Origin: Streptosporangium sp. NBC_01495
GTDB taxonomy: Bacteria; Actinomycetota; Actinomycetes; Streptosporangiales; Streptosporangiaceae
Assembly: GCF_036250735.1 (NCBI RefSeq)
Contig: NZ_CP109431.1
Location: forward strand, 124,001-188,000
Direction of reading: 5' to 3'
Length of the DNA stretch: 64,000 nt
Part shown: in pieces, positions 7,648 to 15,749 of the stretch
How the letters are laid out: each line of letters starts with the position of its first letter
How positions within the stretch are numbered: position 1 is the first letter of the stretch
Translations under genes and position numbers: made by a program
The notes under the pieces: model-generated
Databases searched by the model: none
The model's input: the letters and a program-made list of their open reading frames with translations, nothing else
What the model was told of the DNA's origin: nothing

Positions 7648-8313
7648 CTAACCAGAGCGGTCTCGGAAGATCATGAGCGCGGCGCGTCGGGCCGAAGGTG
7701 CGACCTTGGGCTGACGTCCGGCGAAGTCACCTGGTCGGGTTGTACTACCGAGGCCGGGACCGACGTACCTGCATCGGACCGGCTCGCCGTGGTGTCGGCC
7801 ATCGCATTCGATCGTTCCGAGCCGTCGATCCTTGACCGCGAGCTTGCCGCGAAGGCCCTTCTCGAGATCGTCAATGCGCGAACCCTCCAGCGCTTCGTGG
7901 TGCTCATGTCGGCCTGCGAACATCGGCTTATCGGGAAATGCCTGTGCCCACACACGCATGTAGAGACCGGCCGCCGGTGAGGTGAACGGTCCGAGTTTGT
8001 TGGAGTCGGAGCATGCGCAGCACACCTCGACCGCGGTACCGGGCCGGGTGTCCTCACCGGCGGCCGCTCGGTTCAGCAATTCACGGCAGTGCGACCGATA
8101 GACGAACTCCGTGTCCATACGATCGCTGGTCGGTTTGAGCAGCACGAAGCAGTGAAATAGCGTGTCCGCCTCGGTGGGGTGTCGGCGCATCGCGTTGGCA
8201 ATCTCCTCTTCCGCCCAGTCCATCTGCGTGAAGCTGCCGTTGAGCTCCTTAAGCGGGATCTTCAAGATGTCGCAGAGCGCCTCAAGGGGGACTGGTACGG
8301 TCATCATCGTCAC
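7648..8313 (-). CDS. Hypothetical protein
   Basis: A 221-residue protein I cannot assign. The N-terminal part (to about residue 125) is helical and contains MDTEFVYRSHCRELLNRAAA and a CCAC cluster; it resembles hypothetical proteins of actinobacterial plasmids. The last about 30 residues (GDF, then ARRAALMIFRDRSG) are homologous to the C-terminus of the protein at 9872-10270. There the sequence continues with YLKDN, but here the Tyr codon has become TAG, so the protein ends early by five residues. GTG 8313 is chosen for the AGGAG seven nt upstream. Confidence 0.65.
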   Translation of the reverse strand: MTMMTVPVPLEALCDILKIPLKELNGSFTQMDWAEEEIANAMRRHPTEADTLFHCFVLLKPTSDRMDTEFVYRSHCRELLNRAAAGEDTRPGTAVEVCCACSDSNKLGPFTSPAAGLYMRVWAQAFPDKPMFAGRHEHHEALEGSRIDDLEKGLRGKLAVKDRRLGTIECDGRHHGEPVRCRYVGPGLGSTTRPGDFAGRQPKVAPSARRAALMIFRDRSG

Positions 8314-8520
8314 GGGACTTCTCCTGGTTCAGTGCGAGGGCCTGGCCCGGGTAGGGCGCCGAGAGCCCACTGAGCGTTCTGGTGCGCTGGGAGCGGATTC
8401 CGATCCCTGGGTGGCAAAGGGGTGAGTGAGGCCTTCGCAATCGCTCCAGATGTCGACCTGGTCGACAAGAACGCATGAGGCCGAGGCTGAGGGTGCGGGC
8501 CAGCTCGGCGGCGCGAATGA

Positions 8521-9366
8521 TCAAAACAGTGGTTGTGGCACTGGCGGACCCGGGCGCGAGGCGACGTGGGGCCGAACAGCAGTGGCCGTGCGGGCCACGC
8601 TGGTGCGGGCGATTCGTGTGCTCAGGTCGGCGGTCACGATCTCCGTGCGGGGCTGAACCCCGTGCCAGCTGTCGCGGTAATAGGTGGTGTCGATGCCGAT
8701 GTTGAAGCCCAGATGCACGCCGGTCTGCTCGACGAACCGCCGGTAAGTGAGCGGCTTCTCCCACGCCGACCGTCGGACACCGCTGTAGCGGAACGGGGCC
8801 GAGGTTTGCGGAACGATGAAGGTGCCCGAGCGGGCCAGCTCGGCGGCCACGTCAATGACGTGGTATTCCATCAAAGGGCCGCGGTAGCGGGGTGCCTGCC
8901 GGCCGGCGCGGTTGATTCGGCCGAAGGGCGGGTTGGCGACCGCATCGTCGAAGTAGCCGAGATCCATCTCCGCGACATCGAAGATGTCGGCGCAGATCCA
9001 GGTGGCCTCGGGCAGTAGCCGACGGCCGACCTCGACGTAGGCGGGGTTTTTCTCCACGCACACCAGCTCCAGGGGTGGCTTGTCGCGCTCCCAGTCATTG
9101 ACGTAGCGGCAGCGGTAGCCCCAAGCCAGATGGCCGATACCGGCGCACAGGTCGATGACGCGAGAGCCGCCGATGTGCAGTGCCAGATCCTTGGCCATCT
9201 CCAGCGGAGTGAAGAACGCTCCGTCCAGGGGGTTGGTGATGGTTGAGGCTTCCTGCCAGTGAAGGAGGACGAACTCGACCTCCTCTGCTGACAGGCGCTC
9301 CTGCGAGGTGACGAGTTCGGCCGCCTCGCGATGGTGTTTCGCTTGCTCCTTGGTGAGCTTGAGCAT
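8521..9366 (-). CDS. N6-adenine-type DNA methyltransferase
   Basis: A 281-residue protein that probably methylates adenine or cytosine amino groups in DNA with S-adenosylmethionine. FFTPLEMAKDLA (about residue 51) precedes motif I, IDLCAGIGHL (71-80). The catalytic motif IV, ANPPFGR, is at 144-150. No separate target-recognition domain is evident, so the site specificity cannot be predicted. The ATG 9366 is preferred (AGGAGG ten nt upstream); the frame upstream to 9612 would run through the terminator at 9394-9432. A second, divergent methylase of this class lies at 42006-42845, and a C5 methylase lies upstream at 10960. Confidence 0.85.
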   Translation of the reverse strand: MLKLTKEQAKHHREAAELVTSQERLSAEEVEFVLLHWQEASTITNPLDGAFFTPLEMAKDLALHIGGSRVIDLCAGIGHLAWGYRCRYVNDWERDKPPLELVCVEKNPAYVEVGRRLLPEATWICADIFDVAEMDLGYFDDAVANPPFGRINRAGRQAPRYRGPLMEYHVIDVAAELARSGTFIVPQTSAPFRYSGVRRSAWEKPLTYRRFVEQTGVHLGFNIGIDTTYYRDSWHGVQPRTEIVTADLSTRIARTSVARTATAVRPHVASRPGPPVPQPLF

Positions 9367-9393
9367 GTCGGCAAAACCTCCTGGGCCGTAGCA

Positions 9394-9432
9394 AGAAAAA
9401 GCGGGCTCCCGCACGCAGGTGCGAGAGCCCGC
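9394..9432 (-). terminator. Factor-independent terminator before the methylase gene
   Basis: Stem 9401-9408/9425-9432 (8 pairs) continued by 9410-9414/9419-9423, followed on the minus strand by TTTTTCTT. It ends 28 nt upstream of the methylase ATG, so transcripts from upstream should stop just before its ribosome-binding site unless read-through occurs. Confidence 0.75.
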
Positions 9433-9520
9433 CAGGCAAGGCGGGGTCGGGTTCAGCAGGTGGGGGTGAAGGCGATCACGTCGTTCCGACGGAGCGGGGA
9501 GGGTGGTCGGCGGCCACCGG

Positions 9521-9808
9521 TCAAAGCTCCTGGACGACCGCCTGGTAGGTGGCGCGGACAGAGCCCGGGACGGTGCGGCGAACGCGCTCAATCCAGCCGA
9601 TCGGGCAGCCATCGGCCATCAGCTCGGCGCTAGCGCCCGGCGTGACGGTCACCAAGCGTGCGGCCCAGGTGATGACCTTTTCGCGTATGGTGCCTTCGCG
9701 CTCGGCGATGTGGGCCCGGCGGACATCATGGGCGTCGTAGACGTCGACGCTGGCGTGGTAGACGACGGGGGCGAATCCGTTCGGCCAGCGGCCAGTCTCA
9801 TCCGTCAT
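9521..9808 (-). CDS. Hypothetical protein
   Basis: A 95-residue protein of unknown function (begins MTDETGRWPNGFAPVVYHAS), probably a mixed alpha/beta domain. Its ATG is preceded by GGAGGAAGAGAGCC. The first 20 residues recur in the start-less remnant at 7433-7580. It lies between the methylase and a hypothetical gene whose C-terminus was duplicated in the same event. No motif suggests an activity. Confidence 0.6.
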   Translation of the reverse strand: MTDETGRWPNGFAPVVYHASVDVYDAHDVRRAHIAEREGTIREKVITWAARLVTVTPGASAELMADGCPIGWIERVRRTVPGSVRATYQAVVQEL

Positions 9809-9871
9809 CGGCTCTCTTCCTCCAGGGTGGGCATGACGGGCAGGGGCACCGTGGAGTGGGGACTGCCGGTC

Positions 9872-10270
9872 TCAGTTGTCTTTCAGGTAGCCAGAGCGGT
9901 CTCGGAAGATCATGAGCGCGGCGCGGCGGACCGGGATGTCATCGGCAGTAGTGAAATCTCCGCTGCGGTACGGGTTGTAGGTCACTCGCGTCATGCCACC
10001 CACATCGGGGTTGGTGTCGAAGGCCGTCAGGGTTCCCAAGGCCCATGCATGGACGCGTCGGCAACGCTCCTTGATGATGCGTTGGCGTGTGGACTCGTGG
10101 ACGATGAACGTCACGTCCTTGAGCGTCACATCGGTCGCGTGGTACAGCACTCGCTTGGTGCGGCGATCGCTAATGCTGAAAAGGCCCGTCCGCAGGTTCA
10201 GGTGCACCCAGACCTGGACGCCTATGATCATCAGCTGAGCCGTAGGTGATGGGCCGCTCTTACCACCCAC
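9872..10270 (-). CDS. Hypothetical protein
   Basis: A 132-residue protein of a type common on actinobacterial plasmids, function unknown. The core (VQVWVHLNLRTGLFSISDRR, then a helix-rich segment with RIIKERCRRVHAWALG) looks like a beta-rich domain with basic residues. The C-terminal block VRRAALMIFRDRSGYLKDN is shared with the protein at 7648-8313. The GTG at 10270 lies three bases after the stop of the upstream gene; an internal ATG at 10231 is an alternative start. Confidence 0.6.
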   Translation of the reverse strand: MGGKSGPSPTAQLMIIGVQVWVHLNLRTGLFSISDRRTKRVLYHATDVTLKDVTFIVHESTRQRIIKERCRRVHAWALGTLTAFDTNPDVGGMTRVTYNPYRSGDFTTADDIPVRRAALMIFRDRSGYLKDN

Positions 10271-10273
10271 GGA

Positions 10274-10888
10274 TCACACCCCGATGGGAACGTCGCCGAT
10301 GCAGCGGCTGGCTCCGTCCAGGTTGGGCAGGACAGGCAGGGTCACCGTAGCCGCCACGACTATGGTGGCCAGAAAACCAAGCAGGTAACTGCCGGGGTCG
10401 TCGGGATGCCCGGCGGTGAGCCGGATCGGACCGCGGCCGTCAGCGGATTGCAGATGCTGGGTGAAAATGGGCATGCGGACTGGACGCAGTGCCTCCCGGA
10501 TGTGGTCCCAGAGGTTGGCGTCGATGTGTGTGGCGACGACATCACCGTCGGGCTCGGTAGTCAGCGGGCGTCGAGACAGAGATCCGACGCCGTAGGTCCA
10601 CGGCGAGTTGTAGACGTGTGTGAACGGCTGAGCGTTTAGCCGCTCCAGGCTGGCGGCGAACTCCGTACCAGGGAAGGGGGGCGTCCTGAGGCGGACGGGG
10701 GGTTTACGGGCCTTGATGTGGTAACCGCCATCTTCGAGGGTGGCCAGCTCGTCCAGGATCGTCGGTTGGACATGGTCGGTAAGCCGAAGGACAGTGATGC
10801 GATCGGTGGCCCAGCGCACCCCTTCCGGCGTGGTGATGATGATGACCGCCTCGGGGTTGGCGAACAGGTCGGGCAGACGAACGGACAT
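10274..10888 (-). CDS. Hypothetical protein
   Basis: A 204-residue protein (MSVRLPDLFANPEAVIIITT) with no domain I recognise. It is a mixed alpha/beta protein with one hydrophobic stretch near the C-terminus (LLGFLATIVVAATVTLPVLP) that could be a membrane segment or a buried helix. The ATG 10888 has AAGAGG upstream. It is followed at once by the 9872-10270 gene and preceded by the C5 methylase, so it probably belongs to the same transcript. Confidence 0.6.
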   Translation of the reverse strand: MSVRLPDLFANPEAVIIITTPEGVRWATDRITVLRLTDHVQPTILDELATLEDGGYHIKARKPPVRLRTPPFPGTEFAASLERLNAQPFTHVYNSPWTYGVGSLSRRPLTTEPDGDVVATHIDANLWDHIREALRPVRMPIFTQHLQSADGRGPIRLTAGHPDDPGSYLLGFLATIVVAATVTLPVLPNLDGASRCIGDVPIGV

Positions 10889-10959
10889 GAGCGCCTCTTT
10901 TCAGTAGGAGGATGAACCGAAAGTGGTGCGGGCTGGCTGTCGCGTTCGGATCGGTGCCC

Positions 10960-12186
10960 TCAAGCCGCCAGTCCGTAGCCGATCCGTTCGGCCAGCCATC
11001 GGCCGGTGTTGACGCTGACGGCGTTGCCTACCAGCAATCCGCCGATGCTCTGGGTACCGCGGGTGACGAACTGATGCGTACGTGAGAAGCGTTGTGCGTA
11101 GGCCTTCTCGGCCGTGGAGAACATCCGCACCCGGCAGCCCCCCACGGTGCCGTCCGGGCCGGGTAGGACGAGCATGTGGTGATTGCCCTTGGCGGTTACC
11201 GCGGCAACTGGGCCGTCGAGCCGGTCGAAGGTTTTGTTCTTGCGGCAGATGACCACGAACGGTTCGCCTCCGAGCGCGTCCAGTCCGGCCTGGATGCGGC
11301 GCTGGGTGTTGGGGACGTACGGGGTGAAGGTCTTGCGGTCGGGGCGACCGTCGCGCACGTAGGTCATCGGTAGGCTCCAGTCGATGCCGGGGGCCATCGG
11401 CTGGGTGACCGGCTCGACCTGAGCCGCGCAAGTGGGACACCGGTAGGTGTAGGCGCCGCGCGGGCCGTAGGTGCCGATCGGGAAACCGGCCACGTGGCGG
11501 GCGGTCGGTTTCCATGCTCGGATCCCGCTGACCGGACCACAGGTCAGGCAGATCGCCGGCGGCGAGACCGTCAGGTCCAGGTGGATGCCCTTCTTAGCGA
11601 AGACGAACAGCACGCGCTCACGCCGCTGCGGGGCGGCCAGGTTGCCGGGTCCGGACAGGTGGGCCGAATCGACGCACACCAGGTGGCCGACGTAGCCGAG
11701 GGCTTCCCAGCAGGCATACCAGGGCTCGAACAACTGCCAGCGGGTGGCGAAGTCCAAGACGTTCTCACCCGCGACCAGAGCGGGGTTGTGGATCTCGGCC
11801 ATGCGCAGCAGGCACCAGGCGGTGGCGCGGGTGAGCTCCCAGGGTGAGGTCAGCTGCGAGGCGCGGCTGCGACGGCCGCTGGGGCCGGCTTCGGTACAGA
11901 TGGGCGAGCCAAATACCACTGGCGTACTTGGCAGGGCGCGCATGTTCAGGCGCACCACGTCCTCGACCAGGCCCCGCACCTGCGGATGGTTCGCCAGGAT
12001 CGTGGCGATGGCCTCCGGCAGATGGTTAACGGCCACTACGGGATCGAAGCCTGCTTCGACGAATCCGGTAAGATCACCGCCACCGCCGGCCAGCAGATGC
12101 GTGGTCGGAATCGCCAGCGTGGCGTTCAGGCCATGCTCCGGTCCGATGCCCGTCGCTTGACATGTTGGGTAGCGAAGGTACGCCAC
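10960..12186 (-). CDS. DNA (cytosine-5-)-methyltransferase
   Basis: A protein of up to 408 residues that should transfer a methyl group to C5 of cytosine in DNA. Motifs: I LLAGGGGDLTGF (31-42), IV with the nucleophile Cys97 in GSPICTEAG, where the usual PC is IC, VI GENVLDF (ENV 141-143), VIII QRRERV (187-192) and X GNAVSVN near the C-terminus. The target region between VIII and IX carries two cysteine pairs (CLTC and CPTC, about residues 219 and 254), suggesting a zinc ribbon. The GTG at 12186 gives a 61-base overlap with the gene upstream. A CTG at 12129, which overlaps the upstream stop by four bases, is an attractive alternative. The IC-for-PC variant occurs in phage-type enzymes. Confidence 0.85.
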   Translation of the reverse strand: MAYLRYPTCQATGIGPEHGLNATLAIPTTHLLAGGGGDLTGFVEAGFDPVVAVNHLPEAIATILANHPQVRGLVEDVVRLNMRALPSTPVVFGSPICTEAGPSGRRSRASQLTSPWELTRATAWCLLRMAEIHNPALVAGENVLDFATRWQLFEPWYACWEALGYVGHLVCVDSAHLSGPGNLAAPQRRERVLFVFAKKGIHLDLTVSPPAICLTCGPVSGIRAWKPTARHVAGFPIGTYGPRGAYTYRCPTCAAQVEPVTQPMAPGIDWSLPMTYVRDGRPDRKTFTPYVPNTQRRIQAGLDALGGEPFVVICRKNKTFDRLDGPVAAVTAKGNHHMLVLPGPDGTVGGCRVRMFSTAEKAYAQRFSRTHQFVTRGTQSIGGLLVGNAVSVNTGRWLAERIGYGLAA

Positions 12187-12662
12187 CGCTTCCAGGTCAT
12201 CGCGATGAGGTCCGTCAGCCTGATGGTGGGTTCTCCGCTCGCGAGGACCTCGTCGATTTTCAAGCGGGTGCGACCTTCATCAAAGAGCATTCCGTCCGAG
12301 GTGGTGTCGGTCGTGAACGGCTTCCACACCTCTTCGTTGATCTCAGTGAGGTCAACGCAGTAGAACCAGATTGTTTTGCCGAGCTCGTCTTCCCAAGTTC
12401 CGGTCCATGGGTATCCGCCCAGCCATTCATCATCGGCGCCGTACCCGATGTGCTCCCCCTCGGCTGTGTAAAAACCGTCCGGGATCACATGAAAGCCTTC
12501 GTCGGACCAGGCGAAGCCAACCGTGCTGGCTTCGGGCAGTGCGGTACGGACATGACGGGCGATCGCCAGCATAGCCAGCAGTGCGATCTGCTGATCGATG
12601 TATCGGAACCGGCCATACAAATAAATGAGGCGACGATCGAGCCTCTTGATATTGAAATTCAC
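12126..12662 (-). CDS. Hypothetical protein
   Basis: A 178-residue acidic protein of unknown function. A short N-terminal beta segment (NFNIKRLDRRLIYLYG) is followed by a helix and an aromatic-rich domain (GFAWSDEGFHVIPDGFYTAE). The GTG 12662 is chosen for the GAAAGG six nt upstream and because the longer frame would cross the terminator at 12690-12727. Its end overlaps the start region of the C5 methylase, suggesting coupled translation. Confidence 0.6.
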   Translation of the reverse strand: MNFNIKRLDRRLIYLYGRFRYIDQQIALLAMLAIARHVRTALPEASTVGFAWSDEGFHVIPDGFYTAEGEHIGYGADDEWLGGYPWTGTWEDELGKTIWFYCVDLTEINEEVWKPFTTDTTSDGMLFDEGRTRLKIDEVLASGEPTIRLTDLIAMTWKRWRTFATQHVKRRASDRSMA

Positions 12663-12689
12663 GAAAAACCTTTCGTGTTGCGGGAAAAC

Positions 12690-12727
12690 AAAAAGACGGG
12701 ACTCATGCAGCAATCGCAAGAGCCCCG
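12690..12727 (-). terminator. Factor-independent terminator
   Basis: Stem 12697-12704/12720-12727 with one mismatch, followed on the minus strand by TCTTTTTGTTTT. It ends about 28 nt upstream of the GTG at 12662, again directly before a ribosome-binding site. Confidence 0.65.
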
Positions 12728-12773
12728 CCGAGGTGGGGAAGATCAGACGTCGACGGTCGTGGTCGCCAGATGG

Positions 12774-13741
12774 TCAGGGTTGACGCGGACGTCGATTTGG
12801 ATCAGGACGGCGGCTACCTTCAGAACGTGTTGACTGCTTCCGGCCGACGCGCTGTATTGCCTTCACGGGAGAGGAAGGCTGCTCTCCGGTCGGCCCTCCC
12901 CCGACCTCGGGCGGTCTGCGAGGGGAAGGGGGCAAGATCGTGGGAACGAGCAGATCAAGCTGGGTGTACTGCTCTTGCGGTGAGGGCGGGGTGGTTGGTG
13001 GATTTCGTCGCGGTCGCTCGATGACGTCGTAGCGGGCGTCCCAAAGGTCGTCGATATCGGTGTGGGAGGCAGGTTCGGTGAGGATCGTTGTCCGCCAGGC
13101 CAGCAAGTCGGGTAACCGCTTGTCCGGCGCGCGGGTCAGAAAGGTGCCGTCTACGCTGTGGACGTCGGCGACCTCGTGGGCGTAGCGGTAGCGCCGCAGC
13201 GAGTTCACCCGGCCCATATGAACGTGCATGCCGATCGAGCGGGCACAGCGGGCGAGATTCGCTGCTGCTGGTGACAACTTCCACGGAGTGGTGCCGCCGA
13301 TGAAAAGAACGTCGAAATCTTCCCACTCCCACCGAAAGCAGGACTCCATATATTTTGTCCGACAAAAGCCGCAGGAAAGCCGAGGTCCCGGATCCGCTGC
13401 AGCATGTCGTAGGAGCGATTCCACGTGGCGAAGTGATTACCGACGACGTCGGGCGCGACGGCGAACAGGCACCACGGCGCCAGGTGCCGTAGTGAACGCA
13501 ACCACACCAGAAATTCCTCGTCACCGGGATAGGCGCCGGTGAACACGCCGTTATCCGCGCACCACCACCAGCCCTCGTGAAGCCTGTTGCCCTGACGCGG
13601 GGTCGCGATCGCTCCGAGACGACCGGCGCGGATCTGGTGACGGATCCGCGGCGTCGATGGTGGTGTCATGTAGAGCGGGACCGCAGCGTTGAACGGGATC
13701 GTGTTCGAGGGCAACAGGGCTGCGGCGTCGAACGGGATCAT
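12774..13741 (-). pseudogene. Frameshifted transglycosylase-like (DpdA/TGT-like) gene
   Basis: Two overlapping frames encode one protein. The first half starts at ATG 13741 (overlapping the upstream stop, ATGA) and includes AIATPRQGNRL, CADNGVFTG and APDVVGNHFATW, reaching GFPAAFVGQN near 13350. The second half continues in another frame from about 13340 with DFDVLFIGGTTPWKLS and GMHVHMGRVNSLRRYRYA, then SVDGTFL, and ends at 12774 after a disordered tail. A single -1 shift near 13345-13355 joins them. Related phage and plasmid proteins that I recall are continuous. The D-N-G-V-F, P-D-V-V, GGT and HMGRVNS pattern suggests a TIM-barrel of the tRNA/DNA transglycosylase type, but this is tentative. 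It could be a real pseudogene or a sequencing error. Confidence 0.6.
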
Positions 13742-14631
13742 GCTCCTGCGGCGGTGTCTGGTGTTACGGCGGCACGGATCTCGGCGTACCACGGATCCTT
13801 GGGGTAGGACTCGCGGTCTGCCGTGACCCGTATCCGCCTCTTCTGCGCTTTGGTGCCCGCGAGGAAGAGATAGCGGTGGTTGCCTGGATGCTTGACGACG
13901 CGGCCGACCTGGCCGCAGGCGGCGGCAAGCCAGGCGGCGCGGTTCTCCCCCGGCTGGCGTGGTGTGGCGCCAGATGCGACGAGAAGCTGTTCGGCGGCCC
14001 GCCACCCTGGCTCTCCGCGCCGGATCTTCTGCGCGGTGCGCCTGGATAGGACGGTGGCATCCGGCAGCAGGGTGATGTTCCCTGCGGTCGCTCGGCCGGT
14101 GTAGATCGCGTTCCCGGCCTGATACGACGTGCCGCGATGTCCGGGGAAGATCAGGCGGCCGGCTGCGGTGTAGCGCGGCATGGGATCGGCGAAGGAGACC
14201 AGTCCGCGGATACCGTCGAGGGCGGCCAGGCGCAGCATCTCTCCCAGGAAGAAGCTTTCGCCGTTGCCTGGGACGGAGATGTCCATTAAAAATCGCCCCA
14301 GTTCGAGCGTTTGGTAGTAAGCCTGCAGGCCGGGAAACACGTTCGTCAGCACCTCTTTGCGGGGAGGCACTGACAGGGCGGCCACGCCGACCAGTTCGGG
14401 CAGGCCGTGCCTGGTGGCCATGTGCCATAGGCCGTACCGCAGCCGAACCGATGGCCAGCTGGCTGAGTAGTGTCGTTCGGTGGTGAAGGTGCGGGCCTCG
14501 GTGTAGGCCACCGGCCCGACGAGGTAGTCGTGGCGGTTGAAGCCTCCTTCGTGGACGTGTCGCCAGCCGTGCAGCCGTCCGTGCCGCCAGCGCAGGCACT
14601 CATCGGCGGCGGGCGCGAGCTCAGCGGTCAT
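13738..14631 (-). CDS. Mom-like DNA adenine-modification acyltransferase
   Basis: A 297-residue protein resembling the Mom family (GNAT-like fold; Mu Mom converts adenine in DNA to an acetamido/carbamoylmethyl form). Visible signatures: ELGRF (110-114), NGESFFLG (123-130), SFADP (146-150) and GTSYQAGNAIYTGR (167-180). The Mu family has the equivalent ELxR, ES, FAD and GTxYQAxNFxYxG. The N-terminal part has RHYSASWPSVRLRYGLW, typical of these proteins. The C-terminal about 100 residues are basic and may bind DNA. ATG 14631 overlaps the stop of the PP-loop gene (ATGA), and its own stop overlaps the next start, so three genes are translationally coupled. The Mom assignment is from remembered motifs. 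Confidence 0.7.
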   Translation of the reverse strand: MTAELAPAADECLRWRHGRLHGWRHVHEGGFNRHDYLVGPVAYTEARTFTTERHYSASWPSVRLRYGLWHMATRHGLPELVGVAALSVPPRKEVLTNVFPGLQAYYQTLELGRFLMDISVPGNGESFFLGEMLRLAALDGIRGLVSFADPMPRYTAAGRLIFPGHRGTSYQAGNAIYTGRATAGNITLLPDATVLSRRTAQKIRRGEPGWRAAEQLLVASGATPRQPGENRAAWLAAACGQVGRVVKHPGNHRYLFLAGTKAQKRRIRVTADRESYPKDPWYAEIRAAVTPDTAAGA

Positions 14632-15749
14632 CGCGCCGCTCCCGTCAGGAGCGCCGCCGCGACGTCGTCGAGGGGGTCGAGGAACACGGTGCGCGTGTCC
14701 GCACGAGCTGCCAAGCCGACGGCGCGCTGCGCGGCGGTGAAGATCTCGCCGGTGCGGGCGGTCGCCCGGTCGCTCAGTTGCTTCGGCGACCACGGCGTCC
14801 GTGGACGACCTGTCTTGGTAAGGCCTTCACCTCTGGCGGCCGGGGTGGACGCGAGGTGGTCGCGGACCATCTCATACAGCTCCACCACGACGTCGCCGGC
14901 GTCGACACCGATGGCTTGGCGGTGGGCGGCGTCCAAGCCCGCGAGGATCATCCCCATGGACAGCCGCTCGGTGAAGGGCTCGCCGAGTTCCAGCTCGGCC
15001 GCCCGGTAGTCGGCGGCCAGGGCGGGCCGCAGTGCGGCCGCCAGCATCAGGTCCTCCAACGACGCAAGCACGCACAGGCTGCAGCTGAGCCGCAGCATGC
15101 CCCAGGAGTAGGCGGCGTGCGGGCGCAGGCCCGCCTCCTTGATCAGCGCCCACACATCAGCGATGCTCAAGTCGAGAATCGGCAGCCACCGAGTGATGCG
15201 CCGCTTGCTCGACGATCGGCGCTCGTTGATCTGGAGGATGGGCTGGGCGGCGCGGGAGACGGATTCCTGTCCGCGTAGGCCGAGGCAGTACAGCACCTCG
15301 ACCGGCCGGTTGGCGGGCATGCCGAGGGTGTCCAAGAAGTTGGTGACGGCCTCGGTGATCCAGGTCATCGACGGACCCTCTTTCTGATCGGAGGTGCACC
15401 AGCGGGCGTGATTCGCCGGCCAGCGGCGACGTTGTCCCAGCAGCTGGTTCATCAGGCCGCCGCCGGGACGGCTGCGGACGACGAACTCGAACCCGTACGC
15501 CGCGGCGTGCTCCCTCGCGAGCGCTTCCACGGCCCACCACTCCACCGGCTCTCCGGAGACGGTGACGCCAAGGTGGTTGTGCAGGACGACGACGCGGCCG
15601 CGATAGCCCTGTTCGCGGATCAGCGTGGCCAGGTAGGCCAGCAACGCCATCGAGTCCTTGCCGGCTGAGCTGCAGATCACGATGAGGTCATAAAGCAGCA
15701 GGTTGAGCGTGGGCATGGCCCGTCGGGGCGGGCCGGAAGTCACCCGCAT
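14628..15749 (-). CDS. PP-loop (PAPS reductase/DndC-like) ATPase
   Basis: A 373-residue protein of the adenine nucleotide alpha-hydrolase superfamily. The PP-loop is CSSAGKDSMALLAYL (SAGKDS about 28-33). Further on are CTSDQKEGP, YCLGLRGQES and a CSLC cysteine pair (about residue 240) like the cysteines of PAPS reductases and DndC. Such enzymes activate a substrate with ATP and often transfer sulfur or a nitrogen group; DndC takes part in DNA phosphorothioation, but none of its partners (DndB, D, E) is seen here. ATG 15749 has GGAG six nt upstream and overlaps the upstream gene by ten bases. Coupling to the Mom-like gene suggests a shared DNA-modification role, which is inference. Confidence 0.8.
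   Translation of the reverse strand: MRVTSGPPRRAMPTLNLLLYDLIVICSSAGKDSMALLAYLATLIREQGYRGRVVVLHNHLGVTVSGEPVEWWAVEALAREHAAAYGFEFVVRSRPGGGLMNQLLGQRRRWPANHARWCTSDQKEGPSMTWITEAVTNFLDTLGMPANRPVEVLYCLGLRGQESVSRAAQPILQINERRSSSKRRITRWLPILDLSIADVWALIKEAGLRPHAAYSWGMLRLSCSLCVLASLEDLMLAAALRPALAADYRAAELELGEPFTERLSMGMILAGLDAAHRQAIGVDAGDVVVELYEMVRDHLASTPAARGEGLTKTGRPRTPWSPKQLSDRATARTGEIFTAAQRAVGLAARADTRTVFLDPLDDVAAALLTGAAR

Noticed and set aside
7789..7980. Plus-strand frame opposite the 7648 gene
   Set aside because: Shadow of the minus-strand gene, with no start signal.
13345..13355. Programmed -1 frameshift site
   Set aside because: The sequence around the shift does not contain an in-frame X-XXY-YYZ heptamer, so mutation or sequencing error is preferred.
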